Of a DNA stretch of 64,000 nucleotides, positions 24,177 to 36,628 are shown one piece after another (within the stretch, counting starts at the first letter, position 1; the number at the start of each line of letters is the position of its first letter). This DNA comes from Phallus indusiatus (lineage: Eukaryota; Basidiomycota; Agaricomycetes; Phallales; Phallaceae), in assembly GCA_027605045.1 (NCBI GenBank), contig JAQFWX010000001.1:2232001-2296000 (forward strand), read 5' to 3'. Made by a program: the position numbers and the translations under genes. The notes under the pieces are model-generated. The model had not been told where the DNA came from and did not search any database. It was given only the letters and a program-made list of their open reading frames with translations.

Positions 24177-26076
24177 TAATAATAATACTTCTGAAACGAG
24201 AATAAATAAAAAAAAATAACTGAATATTGCGCATATATGGTCATAGCCTGTTGGGGAACTCCGCATCACACACGAAAATATTCACGAATCACGATGACCC
24301 AAAACTAGTACTGATATTCGCGCGGGCCGGCAAAGGGTCGACACCATATACAGTTGTACGAGGCTTCTTCGGCTGCCCATTTTAGGCAATAAGTCAGCTC
24401 TAGACAGTTTATTATCACGGTCGAATAAAATTTATTTTATTATTATTATATTGAAGTAAATAATGAAAAAAAATAATATGAATGACTTTGCAGAATACGT
24501 CACAGGTTGACATGACTCTGACACGGGACCGGGGCTGTTGAGCGTATCATCTCCCATCATACCTACCTCATTCCTTTAATTACCCTTCCCCCTGGCTCTG
24601 GACTTCGCTATACCCCCACTAAGACCAGTCCGATTAAACGTTTAATCCTTTCTAAGTTGTTCGGCACAACCCCAGTTCTGAGTTCTGAGTTCTGAGGTAT
24701 GAAGGTATGAGGCTATGAGCACTCGGAAAACGCGAAGCCAAACAAATAATACCTTCCGCCTCAGGTGTCAAACCCACCGTCGACGATATATCCTATGTCA
24801 AAGATCACTGCCAGATCAGACGACAGGTGCCATAATAAAATGCAATCCAGATGGATCATAACATTTGGCTCTTTGGTAGGTATCTTTTGTTTTCAAAAGG
24901 TTCATGGCGAGATTTGATTGGATGTTTTATTGCGAACTCTTAGGTATTTTGCATTCCTATTGACGAAAGATTAGACGTAGACATGAAAACATATGAACCT
25001 ATCAAGGTACATGAAGACGTCAGTTCATCATTTGCCGGAGTGATTCGAAAGCGGGACACCTTTCAACATGGATGCAAGGGGTTGCCCTGCTATTTGGTCT
25101 ACTATGGTGTGGACACATCTTTTATCAAGCACATAACGTCTATTGCCGAGAAAGCTGGCCCCCTCTGTATCTCTATATTCATGTATAATACGTGGGGATT
25201 GTGCTGTACGATAAACCACCTTACCCCCGCGTCCCTCCTTTCCGACTCCCGACGTCCAACTCTACTTTCTCTCCAAATAATAGGCCACATCGCCTATAAT
25301 TTTCCAGCCCAAAGAACTGCCGAAGATGAGTCGTATACATCCGGACTTGTGTCCAATCTAGCCTTCGGCCCCCACCTCCTGCTCAGAACGTACGTGTGAT
25401 CTTGATTTCTATACAACTGGTGTATTCACGCGTGTTGTATTGTATTCGATTTTGAATTGGGGCTCCTATGGGTACCGCGTAGAATGGATGTAAATACCCA
25501 GGGGTTGGCCACCAAATATCTAGGAAATGTGCTTCAAGCACCCATGTTCCGCAAGACAAATGTTTCGCTTGTTTCGTGCACGTTACTGATATAAAATTCA
25601 TAGGCGACAAGGATCAACCATTGGAACAGGGATCTAGTTCTGGGGTTGCGAACAATCGGGGTGTTGATATCGACCCGGGCCCGGTTCACAACTGCAAACA
25701 CGATTCAACAAAAACACCAGGTATGCGACCCGATCGCGAACCATGACTCCGGTTTCTTCCCCTGTAAAGGGAAATCCACCACCGTTTCCACCGGCAAAAC
25801 TCCCTCGAAAAAATGAAACGAGGAAGAAGATTTAAAATCATTTCCCGGTCTCCACAAACAGATTGGGAGAAGGCTTTGTGAATGTCTCTTTCGAGACCCG
25901 TGCGACAGGAACTGTAGAGCATATGCGCATCCCGCTGTGGTTCCATTTTCAAAGGAACCAGAGGCCTGTAGCGTTACATTGGAGTTCGCTCTAAGAGGGA
26001 ACAAGCATTGATCGACGATAAAGAGTCGAGACCTTGCACCCCAAGAGGCAATTACTCTTCCACAGCAGGGCCTGAT
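24177..26076. other. Duplicated block B2, right part
   Basis: From about 24,600 the sequence aligns with 10,340-11,390 of block B1. The reading frames seen in B1 are interrupted here. Before that, 24,420-24,490 is very AT-rich (TTTATTTTATTATTATTATA). No intact gene seen. Confidence 0.45.
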
Positions 26077-26359
26077 TGTAAGAGTCTGGACTCTTTCAAT
26101 CTGTCCGAAAAGTCCGAGTCGGGGACTTCGGACTATTTTCTAATCTTATCTTTTATTTCTCTTACTTACAAATCGTTTCCGAACGTTTGCTTATTTCTCT
26201 TCGTTATCTAATAATTAGATAAGCTTTTATTTTAGTATATAAAGTCGAGATGTAGATATATTTTTCTTTAGCTTCTTTAACGAAGACCATCTGCACTCAT
26301 CTTGTGTGATATTCCTTTGTTCTTGAAGTTCTTGTGTAAAAGTCTCTCGGACTTTTACA
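26077..26359. mobile_element. Solo LTR of an LTR retrotransposon, 283 bp, with 5-bp target duplication
   Basis: Begins TGTAAGAGTC and ends CTTTTACA, giving short inverted termini TGTAA/TTACA. The 5-bp repeat CTGAT lies immediately outside both ends (26072-26076 and 26360-26364). Inside are a TATA-like box (TATATAAAG near 26,236), AT-rich sequence, and a near-palindrome at 26204-26222. No internal retroelement genes are present. It lies in block B2 at a place where block B1 (about 11,385) has continuous sequence, so it landed after the duplication. Confidence 0.8.
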
Positions 26360-27756
26360 CTGATTGAGTATGAATGCGAAGACCCAATTTGTGGATGTTT
26401 GGAGGAAAACTGGAAGCCGTATAGTTGTGTAGACTGTCGGGTGGATAGTCAAAAGCTCGACATCGTCGAGAATATCATAAGTGGTGTAGCGGCTCGCCGG
26501 AAAGGTTGAAAGAAGTTCAGAAAGTTGGATACACCTCTAAATCGGTATTGTGTTTAAATAACTCTAGATAAAGTGTACCTTAGGTGCGAAGCTATTCACA
26601 ATTCCCTTAAAACAAAATACCTGTTTTTATAACGATATGTAAGCTGTGTGCATGTGAAAGGGGCTTGGCCGAACCTAAGGCGAACGCGCGAAAGGGTGAT
26701 TGGCGGCGGACCTTGAATCGAGTGAGCGTCCGATAAACCAACGCTTTAAGCGCTAGAAATTGACTCTAGACTCCAAACTCCACTCCATTATCCAAATCAA
26801 ATCCAAACCTTGCCAACTCCAGTACTGGTTAGCCGTTACTACTGAAGTTCTGTGCGAAGATTTTACCACAGTGAAGAAACGGAAGGCGGTCCCATGACTC
26901 TGTCGTCGTCGTCCATATCGCCTACCCAATCCGAACTTCGAGGTCTGTCTGGTGGCGGCTCAGCCTCAAGATAGTAATCTAGGACGTAGAGTAGAGTAAA
27001 GGATTACGCGTGGAATTTCCTTATTCGTGGTATCTCGACCTTTGGCATCAAAATCCTCGTGCCCTGACGGCTGCAACACTAATTGTGTAATTACCAGCCT
27101 TTTTCACAATACTCAATCATATGCTCATATGTTCATGACAATTTTTTTTCCCAATTAAAACGGGTATCATATTTACATTCATCTTCTTTATTCCCGAAAG
27201 CCGATACTTATTCCCTTTTGGAGTTACAGGTAGGAAGAGCCATTGCTAAATGTAAGACAGTCAGGACGTGCAAAAACATTACCGAGTAAAAGTGTCTGTT
27301 TGTTGCAATAAAGTCTTCGCGTTTCAACCCAAGATATCCAAACTCGAATATGCCTATGTTTCCTACACGCCGCCTTATGATATTTCAAGGTTACTTTATG
27401 TGAATCAGGTGCACTGCGGTGCCGGACTTGTACATCGCTGACAGCACGTTCTCCAATATACATATTCGTACTTCCAAGCTTTGGCGGATGCGCTTTAGGC
27501 ACCTTCCATTACACTCTAAACTTGATTTTACGTGAGGCCGAAATATATCCGCGTTAAGATGGATGATGATAGCAAACTCAACCAATACAGCATTTCCCGC
27601 AAATCCGACTACTTTACATACATAAATCGTACATACAATAACCCAAACCGACGTTACTGGTTTCCAGTAGTTAATTCCAAAGAACAATGTGCCTGATTCT
27701 CATTAGCTTGTCATTACACACTAGAAAATAAAGACGCGTACAGATAGACTAGTTAT
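26360..27756. other. End of block B2 and 3' flank of the first P450 gene
   Basis: Homology to block B1 runs to about 26,465. From about 27,390 the sequence is paralogous to the 3' flank of the second P450 gene (30,370-30,546 plus 31,590-31,842), so the P450 duplication unit starts here. No gene seen between. Confidence 0.5.
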
Positions 27757-29889
27757 TCAAATATTTGATAGATTTGATAATTGTTCCAAAAGTGAAGTTA
27801 TCGCGGGTGATCTTGGCGTGATATTACACAAAAACGGCTTAGCTCGTCTGTTGAAACTATATGAGTAAACCTTACAAATTCCGTATATTTTTTATGCTTA
27901 CGAGACTATTCCCGGAAAGAAGTCATCTGGACTCGGAACACATGTCGGGTTCGGCGTGATATTGAAAGTATACAGCACTGAGGCAACGATGATGAACAAC
28001 ATGTTATCTGCAAGATTACGCCCCGGACAGATCCTATGACGATGTGAATTTGAGAAGAAGAAGAAATTATCAGAGATGCGAAAATACCTTCTCCCGTATC
28101 CGAAAGCGATTTCGGGATCTTTTATGCCTTTTCTGAGAAACCTTTCAGGATCAAAAACATCGACGTTAGGGCCGAATAGTGACTCAGAACGAGACAAAGG
28201 CCTTTTAGAGATGATGTTATTGAAATAAAGCAGTGTCTTTACAAAGTAAGTGTACCAGAAGTTTCCCATGACCAGCGTTCCCTTAGGCACGAAATATTCA
28301 CCAATAACATCGTCTTGCTTGAGCATGTGGGGAAAGCCTATCGGGTTTACGGAGCGCCATCTCAGAATTTCTTTGCAAAGTGCATTTACATAAGGAAGAT
28401 TAGCCCGATCCTTGAAGGTCGGAAAGGAGCTTGAATCAACAACTCGATCCAATTCTGCTTGAGCTATCTTTTGAACGTCTGGGTATAACACCATAGCCAT
28501 AAAGAGAATCTGTATGGCCACATCAGTCTGAAACATGTGATTAACTAATGTGTTGGCATTGCGTTAGGAGCAACAATTCAATATTCACCGTATCAATTCC
28601 CCCGATATAAATCATAGCTGTGACTGATTTGATCGTATCCTCAGCGTTATCCCTTATCTTTTGGTTCCCATTATCTGGGCTACCGATCGGCATCTCCTGT
28701 AAGAAGTCTGATAATATGGAAGGAGACGCCGCGCCAACACTCTGTGACATATCAAAATTATTTGTGTAAAGCGAGGATGGATTACGAACCATATTTGCCT
28801 TGACGGCAGCGAATGGCTTATCCCTGACAGAGTTGAAATATGACTTCATTAACTTCGCCTTTTGTTTGAACGCCGTGCCAGGAAACCATTCTGGAATGTA
28901 TTTCACTAAATACGAACAGCTTATGATCATGTTTGTCAGATCCGGACATTAAAGGGGACAAACGGAATGGCAGGCTGTCAACAATATACGCCCCGGGTTT
29001 GGATACCTCCCCAAAAAGGTGCAGAGCCTTTTCAACATTCACGACGTAAGGATCGTTCTCGAGTTGGATCTGTATGCCATAGATGACCTGTCGAAGTTGA
29101 AGATTGAAACCTTGAGAAGAAATTACTCGATCGTACTTCCATTAACATAGCACCAAGGATATGTCTCGCATGATCAAAAAATTGCTCAGGTCTACGAAAG
29201 AGAAGAGACATAAAGGTCCTAAAACCATAATATGAGAACCAGGTGCGTGTAGATATATGAAAAAAAACATGCAGTACTTTGAACAGTTCTCCAACGTGGC
29301 TTGGTGTTGTACTAGGGATAATTTGTTGAGGTGCCGTTGAAGAATCGTCCGATGTTGCTTCCAGATTTCATCAGGTTGCATCAGAGCAACACTCCAGTCA
29401 AACCCTCCCCTATGTAAGATCAGAATATAGACTTGGGCTACGTGATGCGCCATACAGATCGCATATCATAGTAGACTTGAACCGATCTGAGTATATAGCG
29501 CCACGAGTCTCGAATAACTCAGATGTAAGTTCATACGAGTTGACGAACAAAAGGGATTTTCCAAGGACGTTGAGGTATACAAGGTCGCCTGCAGGTATAA
29601 TGAGATAAGCACCATATCATAGACAAAGATCTGAAGAAATAGGTTTCACCATAAGTTTTGGCCCACAAATGAAATGTCTTCCATTCTTTGTCCAGAGGGA
29701 TATCTATCAAGTTCCCAATCAAAAAGCGACGCGGGGGGCCCGGCGGGAGTTTAAGACCTAAACTAATTAGAGCTTGTTCTTGAGAAGAGAAAACGCACCT
29801 TTAGGGATCTTTATGTGAAAGCAATACCGGTAAACAATTTGAATGCACGAGAAAAGAGCACAAATAAGAGTAGCCGCAAGCTTTGTCAT
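27757..29889 (-). CDS. Cytochrome P450 monooxygenase, tandem copy 1
   Basis: A membrane-anchored haem-thiolate monooxygenase, expected in the ER with cytochrome P450 reductase as partner. The start at 29889 gives MTKLAATLICALFSCIQIV, a hydrophobic anchor. After an intron follows the proline hinge (LKLPPGPPRRF). Further on come KEILRWRSVNPIGFP (the K-helix ExxR), FDPERFLRKG, and the haem loop FGYGRR then ICPGRNLAD, split by an intron just before the conserved cysteine. The frame ends apparently at FFPGIVS, but a GTAAGC donor there leads to a last exon SRAKPFLCNITPRS, normal for P450 C-termini, with stop at 27757-27759. Roughly 520 residues, normal for the family. The substrate is unknown. Copy 2 lies upstream in the same orientation. 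Confidence 0.9.
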
Positions 29890-29989
29890 GTTGCTCAAGT
29901 CCAGGGTCACCACGCCGGAGCTTCAAATGTCCACGATACTCGAAAGCGCTCGTGTCTGATAAAGATTAGCTCGCTGCTCGTGACAGCTA

Positions 29990-30390
29990 AAAGGAACTGG
30001 GTTGTATTAGGGAAGATAAACGTATTTGTCGACAGGATGAAGGGAAATGGTTGAGGTAACAGGCCCAAGGGTATGAATAATTCTGCCAGTGCTATTAATA
30101 GCCTGAATTCAAAGAAGTTCAAATTCAAAGAAGTTCAAGTTGCTGGTGTCGGTGCTGATTGTTCACGATGGACGTCTGATCATCGGGAGCCACGTTTTCA
30201 AGAGGAAGGTCGTAAGTATTGTCGTACAACAGTGGGACTTCAAGGTAAGGATGAATGACTAGCAGCTCATAAGAACTCGACGTCTATGAAACTCATAACA
30301 GATCTGATAAGATCTGATGAAACAAACCTGCTCGTATTAGGACTCGTTGTGGTTGTCACCACTGATAAAGGCCCCGTGAATGTTCGTTAC
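29990..30390 (-). pseudogene. Decayed fragment of the G-S-L-G-L-I membrane protein family
   Basis: Minus-strand remnant, clearly alignable with 8,341-8,700 of copy B1. Shared words include 'gaggtaacaggccca' against 'gaaataacaggcgca', 'catcgggag', 'gaggaaggtcgtaa', 'gcagctcataagaact' and 'gaaactcataacag'. It covers the middle of the tail exon, the intron before it and the juxtamembrane exon. It has internal deletions, a small duplication (AATTCAAAGAAGTTC twice near 30,108-30,136) and no open frame. It sits between the two P450 genes. Confidence 0.7.
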
Positions 30391-30546
30391 AATCGTTTTT
30401 GTTGAGTGATTCCTGAAAAGTTAGGCATAGCATGAGTCTCTTCAGTGCTGGAGTTTTACGTCGCTGCAGGCGCGTATCCCAATATTTTAGTACTTCCAAG
30501 CAAGTTTGGTGGCCCATGCGCTTCAGGTTCCATCTTCCATGTGTAT

Positions 30547-31589
30547 CACTGTGGAAAAAACCGCGCCGAAATTGGTCTGGGGTTACCACGGGATTTACCA
30601 ATGATACACCCAAAAGTCCACCCAGAAATCCCACTATGAATTCAATGACGGTACCACAATTTTTTCAGTGGTTCTTCACTCTTTTTCCACCGTCTTTTTT
30701 CTGGAAAGCATGTTTTTAAAAAATTGAAACTTCCAATTTAATTCAGTGGTTTCCATAATAAAGCTGATCTGGTATTCAAGCCCAGTTATTAGTTTCCTTT
30801 TAGTTCACTTATTTATTGGTTATAAAAACTTATTTTATTATTATTATAATTATTTAAGTACAAGTTAATATTAATATCTAACTTTTGTAACGGCCAACGC
30901 TAAAATAAGTAAGACACTCACCGCCAACCGACCACAATAAGAACTCCTCAAATCCACTCAAAGTCCGGCCTGCCGCAAAACTTGGATTCTGGTGAAGCCG
31001 TAACAACTATGACCATTAGCAAGACTAGCTCAGTAAAAAAATGGCTTTACGCACCGTTTGAGTGGAAGTAGGAGCCGCTGGAAGAACCGCAGCTACGCTG
31101 ACGCAAGGGAGCCCACGGACTGTAGGGAGAAGGTGGGGTGGGGTGAAAGGAAAGACTCGGGGGATTTTTATGAAGTCCAAGTTTATATATCTTTACCAAA
31201 ACTTATGTAATTAAATGTTTCGGTTTTTGAACGGGACTACTTACAAAACTTTGATTTGTTACTCAAACTCAGATGTTCGAAAAAACTGGACCTGATCTAT
31301 TGAAAAAAGACCGGATTTACCACTATCAGTGCAACGGGCTGAAGTCAAAGGTATTTTACTGGTCAAGTCCAGTGAGAAATATGTGGATTTTCCATTCAAA
31401 TAAATAACGGAAATATCCCTTGGTTAAATCACTGGGCCTCCCTGCCTTCTGATCTGAGGTTCAAACCAACGATAAATTCGAAGATCAAAGCCCTTAGTTC
31501 TGGGAATGGGTTAACCGTCTCGATTTCATTGGATATCTGGTTTTCCCACTAGTTCCAGTAAATTTCTGTCGGCGGTTTTTTCCACAGTG
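30547..31589. mobile_element. Non-autonomous DNA transposon with terminal inverted repeats, 1,043 bp
   Basis: The ends are exact inverted repeats over 18 bp (CACTGTGGAAAAAACCGC at 30547; its complement ends at 31589), with weaker similarity for about 20 bp more. TAT flanks both ends, compatible with a TA target duplication of the Tc1/mariner kind; the superfamily is an inference. No transposase frame is visible inside, and the interior is AT-rich with a GC-richer patch near 31,070-31,150. The flanks, when joined, match the uninterrupted 3' flank of the first P450 gene (about 27,490-27,560). That serves as an empty-site control. Confidence 0.75.
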
Positions 31590-31842
31590 TATACAAGAGG
31601 GTCTTCTCAAGTAAAACTGACACTCCGTCCATTAACAATTCAGTTTTATATGAGGCGGTAATATACTCACGTCCAGAATGGATGATAGCAAACCCGACCA
31701 ATACGGTACTACTTTTCCACCAATCCGACGACTTCACGTAAATCATACAATAACTCTGAATCAAACCGGCTTTACTGGTTTTAATTTCGGAAAATACTGT
31801 GCTTTATTCTCAAGAAAAGGCGCGTGCAAATATACGAGTTAT

Positions 31843-34018
31843 TTAAATATCTGATAGATTTGATAATTGTTCTAAAAGCGTCGTTATCGCGGACGATCTT
31901 GGCGTGATATTACACAAAAACGGTTTAGCTCGTCTATTTGAAACCCATGTAAGCAACCCTCACAGATTTTCTATGCTTTGTATGCTTACGAGATTACCCC
32001 CGGAAAGAAGTCTTCTGGACTCGGAATACTTGTCGGATTTGGGGTGATATTGAAAGTATATAATACTGAGGCAACGATGATAAATAGCATGTTATCGGCA
32101 AGACTACGTCCAGGGCAGACCCTACGATGATGTGAGCTTAGAGTGAACGCGAGAATTATCAGAAGTGTCCCGCGACACGAAAATACCTTCTTCCGTATCC
32201 GAAAGCCATTTCGGGATCTTTTATGCCCTTTTCGAGAAACCTTCCAGGATCAAAAGCATCGACGTTAGGGCCGAAGAGTGACTCGGAATGAGACAAAGAC
32301 CTTAAAGAAAATGTGGTTATTGAAGAAAAACACTGGCAGAGTCAAGCTGACAGTGCAAATGCAACATACCAGACATTTCCCATGACCAACGTGCCCTTAG
32401 GCACGAAATATTCACCAATAACGTCGTCTTGCTTGAGCATGTGGGGAAAGCCTATCGGGGTGACGGAGTGCCATCTCAGAATTTCTTTGCAAAGCGCATT
32501 CACATAAGGAAGATGAGCTCGATCTTTGAAGGTCGGAAAGGAGCTCGAATCGACGACTTGATTCAATTCTGCCTGTGCCTTCTTTTGAATATCTGGGTAT
32601 AAAACCATAGCCATAAAGAAAATTTGTATGGCTGCTTCAGTCTGAAACATGTGGTTAACGTGATGGGTCATTGCGTTAGGGGGCGACAGTTTAATATTCA
32701 CCGTATCGATTCCTGCGAGATAAATGACAGCTGAGACCGCTTTGATAGCATCTTCATCGTTGTCGTTTCTGTTCTGATTCGTATTACTAGTAGCTGGGTC
32801 ACTCAACGACATCTCCTGCAAGAGGTTCGACATTATGGAAGGAGACGCAACGCCATCTTTCTATGGCATACCAAAAGAATCATATTAGGATAATTGCTTA
32901 AAGTGAAGAGAGATTACAAACCATCTTCGCCTTAACAGCAGCGAATGGCTTATCCCTGGCAGAACTAAAATATGCCTTCATTGACTTTGCCTTTTGTTTG
33001 AACGCTGTGCCAGGAAACCATTCTGGAATGTATTTTACTAATTATGTATAGCTTGTTAATATATTTATCGGCGCTAGAAATTAAGAGATGACAAACAGAA
33101 TGGCAAAATGTCAACGAGATAAGCCCCGGGTTTGGATACATCTCCAAACAGTTGTAGAGCCTTTTCAGCATTCATGACATAAGGATCGTTCTCTAATTGC
33201 ACTTGTATTCCGTAGGTGACCTGTCAAAGTTAAAGATTTAAACCTCGAGGAAAAATGACCTGATCGTACTTCCATTATCATTGCACCAAGTATATGTCTC
33301 GAATGATCAAAAAAGTGTGCAGGTCTACGGAAGAGAAGAGACATGAAGGTCCTAAACGCATATCAAACTAGGCGTATATAGGTGTATGAAGAAAAATGTC
33401 GTACTTTGAACAGTTCTCCAGTGTGACGTGATATTGTACTAAAGATGATTTGTGAAGCAGGCGTTGAAGAATCGTCCGATGTTGCTTCCAGATCTCATCA
33501 GGTTGTCTCAGAGCAAGGCTCCAGTCAAACCCTCCCCTGTGTGAGATCAGAATATAGACTTGGGCTACGTGATCTAATGTCATACAAATCGCATAGCATT
33601 GTAGATTGAAACCGCTCTGAGTACAGAGCGCCACGAGTCTCGAATAACTCGGATGTAAGTTCATACGAGTTGACGAGCAAAAGGGATTTTCCAAGGATGT
33701 TTAGGTAGACAAGTTCGCCTGTAATAATCATAAGCACTAGAGGAAAAGATATGGAGAAAATGTTTTCACCATAAGTTTTAGCCCACAAATTGAACGTTTT
33801 CCATTCTTTTTCCAAAGGGATATCTGTCAAGTTCCCAATCAAAAAGCGACGCGGGGGGCCCGGTGGGAGTTTGAGACCTAAACTAATTAGGGCACGCCCT
33901 TGACTGAAAGCGTCCTGAGGAAGAAAAACGCACCTTTAGGAACCTTTGTATGAAAGCAATACCGATAAAGGATGCACGAGAGAAGAACACAAGTAATAGT
34001 AACCTCAAGTTTTGCCAT
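31843..34018 (-). CDS. Cytochrome P450 monooxygenase, tandem copy 2
   Basis: Close paralogue of copy 1, with the same exon plan. The start at 34018 gives MAKLEVTITCVLLSCILYRY, a membrane anchor, followed by the proline-rich hinge (PPGPPRRF). The K-helix reads KEILRWHSVTPIGFP, the PERF region reads FDPGRFLEKG (Glu to Gly at the usual E), and the haem loop is FGYGRR then VCPGRSLAD across an intron. The last exon, again reached from a GTAAGC donor, ends AKPFLCNITPRSSAIT with stop at 31843-31845. Both copies could be expressed. Together with the SDR upstream they might form a small oxidative cluster, but no core biosynthetic enzyme is in the window. Substrate unknown. Confidence 0.88.
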
Positions 34019-35244
34019 GGCAGAGTAGTTAGAGCGGTATGTTATTGAGGGTAACCACGGAGGTTCAAAACGTTCAAACCTCGCCCATTATTAAATATTA
34101 ATGAGTTGATCTGTAGTGCCACGTCTTTATCAACATTAGAAATTTATGTGCTACATTAGATTAGTGAGGTCAAAAGATAGATTACGCGAAAAGAAATAAG
34201 TACGTGCGCCTTCAGAAACGTGGATGAAAAAACCAAGTACGTAAATGTTTAGCCGGCAAATTACCAGCTGATGCCGGTGCCAAAGGGCGCCTAAATGGCG
34301 ACGCGATGAATTGTGTTTCTAGAACAGAATACCGGAGCTAGAAGTCCATATCGTTTAAATTGCCATTCCGTCATTTATAGTGAATATAAGACGTGAACGA
34401 GGCTCAAACCAGGCCCAGGGCTGTTGTGAATTGTGTCAAGCCCGTCAAGTCGCCGACGTTCCACGTGCGGACGTCCTTTTACCTTTCATTCCTGGCAACT
34501 GGCATTCCTCGTGGAAGTTCTTCCATCTCGTTCATCATTTAATTTCAATTTCAGGGTGAATCCGAAAAATCCACGACTCAACTGAATGATCTACGTATAC
34601 ATATGGATTTTATAGAAGGCAACGCGGCAGCTTTCAAATTTCAGGGTCCACAGATATGTGGCAATCTCCACGGCATGGCTGTAATTAATCTTGAAACGAG
34701 TTATATTAACACGACGATATCAAACGGACTACGGAGAAAGAATATCCTTACTATTATCACCTGAAGGAAATGAATCGGACAGGCTCTAATGGCGATGTAT
34801 CAGACGTCAATTGCAAATTGTGAAAGTAGTGCGCATATAATATATTTGTCGTGATTATATCAAAAATGTACTCACCAAAGCCAGGTAAAGTGCTGATATT
34901 TGTAAAGGTCGTTCGACTTAACGCTGATCATCCGATCTCCTTTACATAAACCTGGATAACGCAGGATATCACTCCAAGTCCTGTCTTGCCCATTTGCCCG
35001 CCTTAGGGTTGTATCGTAAGCGAAGTCGAATGACTTAAACAGATCAAAGAAACTATTTGAGTAGAAGATTAGCGTTGAAATCGGTTTAAATTATCGAGCA
35101 TTTATACAATCACAATGTCGGTGATCCAACATCATTGCCTTGCGGTCAATGAATGGGACCGGTATGCTTCTATGTGAGCAGCAATTTGATCATAACATTG
35201 TGAGAACCGATATACAACTGATGAAGTTAATTCAGTGTCGCCTA
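34019..35244. other. Intergenic, P450 upstream region
   Basis: The first about 80 bp resemble the upstream flank of P450 copy 1. The rest holds no frame or repeat I can support. Confidence 0.5.
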
Positions 35245-36373
35245 TTAGTATGTCGCAGGGAATGCAAAGATTCTTCCACCATCCGTAACCATTATACTTC
35301 CCGCTAGATATGCCCCAGTACGAGAGGCCATATATAACGCAAGACCAGCCTGTGATCGCAGTCAGCTCTAATAACAATGTATCGCAAACAAGAGTTGCTT
35401 ACCATCTCTTCCGCGGTTCCTTGTCGTTTCATGGGCACGACTGATGGAGGAAGGACAAGCGGATGAGCAGCCGCCATTTCTAATTGATGAGTGCCTTAAG
35501 GTTAGCTTAAGAAGTTAATTTATAACTTTATATTTACATACCCGAAGGATGAATTCCAGGACACATGGCATTGACACGAATATCGTATTCAATCAGCATA
35601 GCGGACAATATTTTCGTAAGCTGAACGGCGCCTTGTTTACTCAAATTATAAGAAACTGAGAAAGGTCGATCTTCTCTCCTAAAGGCTGAAATAGAGGCAA
35701 TATTGATTACTTGGCTCGTGACGCCTGGGATTCCATGTTGATTTCCCTTGCTCAGTAGATCGAGAAATGCAACAGTGCAATAGAACAAAGAGGTGGTGTT
35801 GACTTCAAAAGTTCGCTGAAATTCGTCCCACGGGAGATCCCATAAAGATTTCTGGACTTCTTTGATGTCTGCATTCTCTGAAGGCCAAGCGACGTGGGGG
35901 CCAGTGATGCCGCTGTTATTGACCAGCAGATTAATGTATCCGGTCTGCGCCTCGATAGTAGCGACTATGGACGATACCGATTCTCTTGAAGTGACGTCAC
36001 CTTCCAATGGAATGATGTTCCCGTGTTTCTATCATGACTTCTCAATGAGCGACAGGATACCAAGTAAGTCAGACCTACTGCATGGGACTGAGCGGCTTTG
36101 TCTAGGACATCTTTTCTGAAGTTGAAACTATTATAGACATTGCAGGGTTGTGTGCAAATACACCTACCTTCGCCCAATAATGTAGACCTTGGCACCGTTA
36201 TTCTCTAAGGCACTGGCAATCATCAAACCAATACCCGTTCCACCGCCCGTTACGACAGCCACTAAACCTTAGTAAGGAGGTATGAGTATCTTATCTCTAT
36301 ATCTCCCGAATCAGCTGCGGCATTTACCTTGCGCTGAGAATAGCGCCTCGGGCTGCAGATTGTTTGAAGCCAT
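35245..36373 (-). CDS. Short-chain dehydrogenase/reductase (SDR)
   Basis: NAD(P)-dependent oxidoreductase of the classical SDR type. The start at 36373 (MASNNLQPEALFSAQG) runs across an intron into LVAVVTGGGTGIG, the TGxxxGIG cofactor motif. Then come VNNSGITGP (NNAG-like), INIASISAF (the catalytic Ser region) and SYNLSKQG, the YxxxK pair. The C-terminal exons read MKRQGTAEEM and GAYLAGSIMVTDGGR, ending FAFPATY with stop at 35245-35247. At least five short introns. Length is near 290 residues, normal for the family. Its position next to two P450 genes in the same orientation suggests, without proving, a shared oxidative pathway. Substrate unknown. Confidence 0.88.
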
Positions 36374-36628
36374 TTCGACGTGGACAACCCGTTCAAACGA
36401 GCGACGATAAGAAACTCTAACTTCGGACCGCGACGGTGTAGTAAGCAACGACCACCGTGAGGACAGCGAGAACTTGAGCGCTATAATTATCCTGCATGTG
36501 AAATAAAGCACGAGAAAATGTATTAATAGATTGCTTATTTATTTCTATACATGATGTCGTTGATCTTTAAATTAGTCAGATGAGGTACTTTTTACAACGA
36601 GAACACACAGCTCAAATCACTAGACAAA

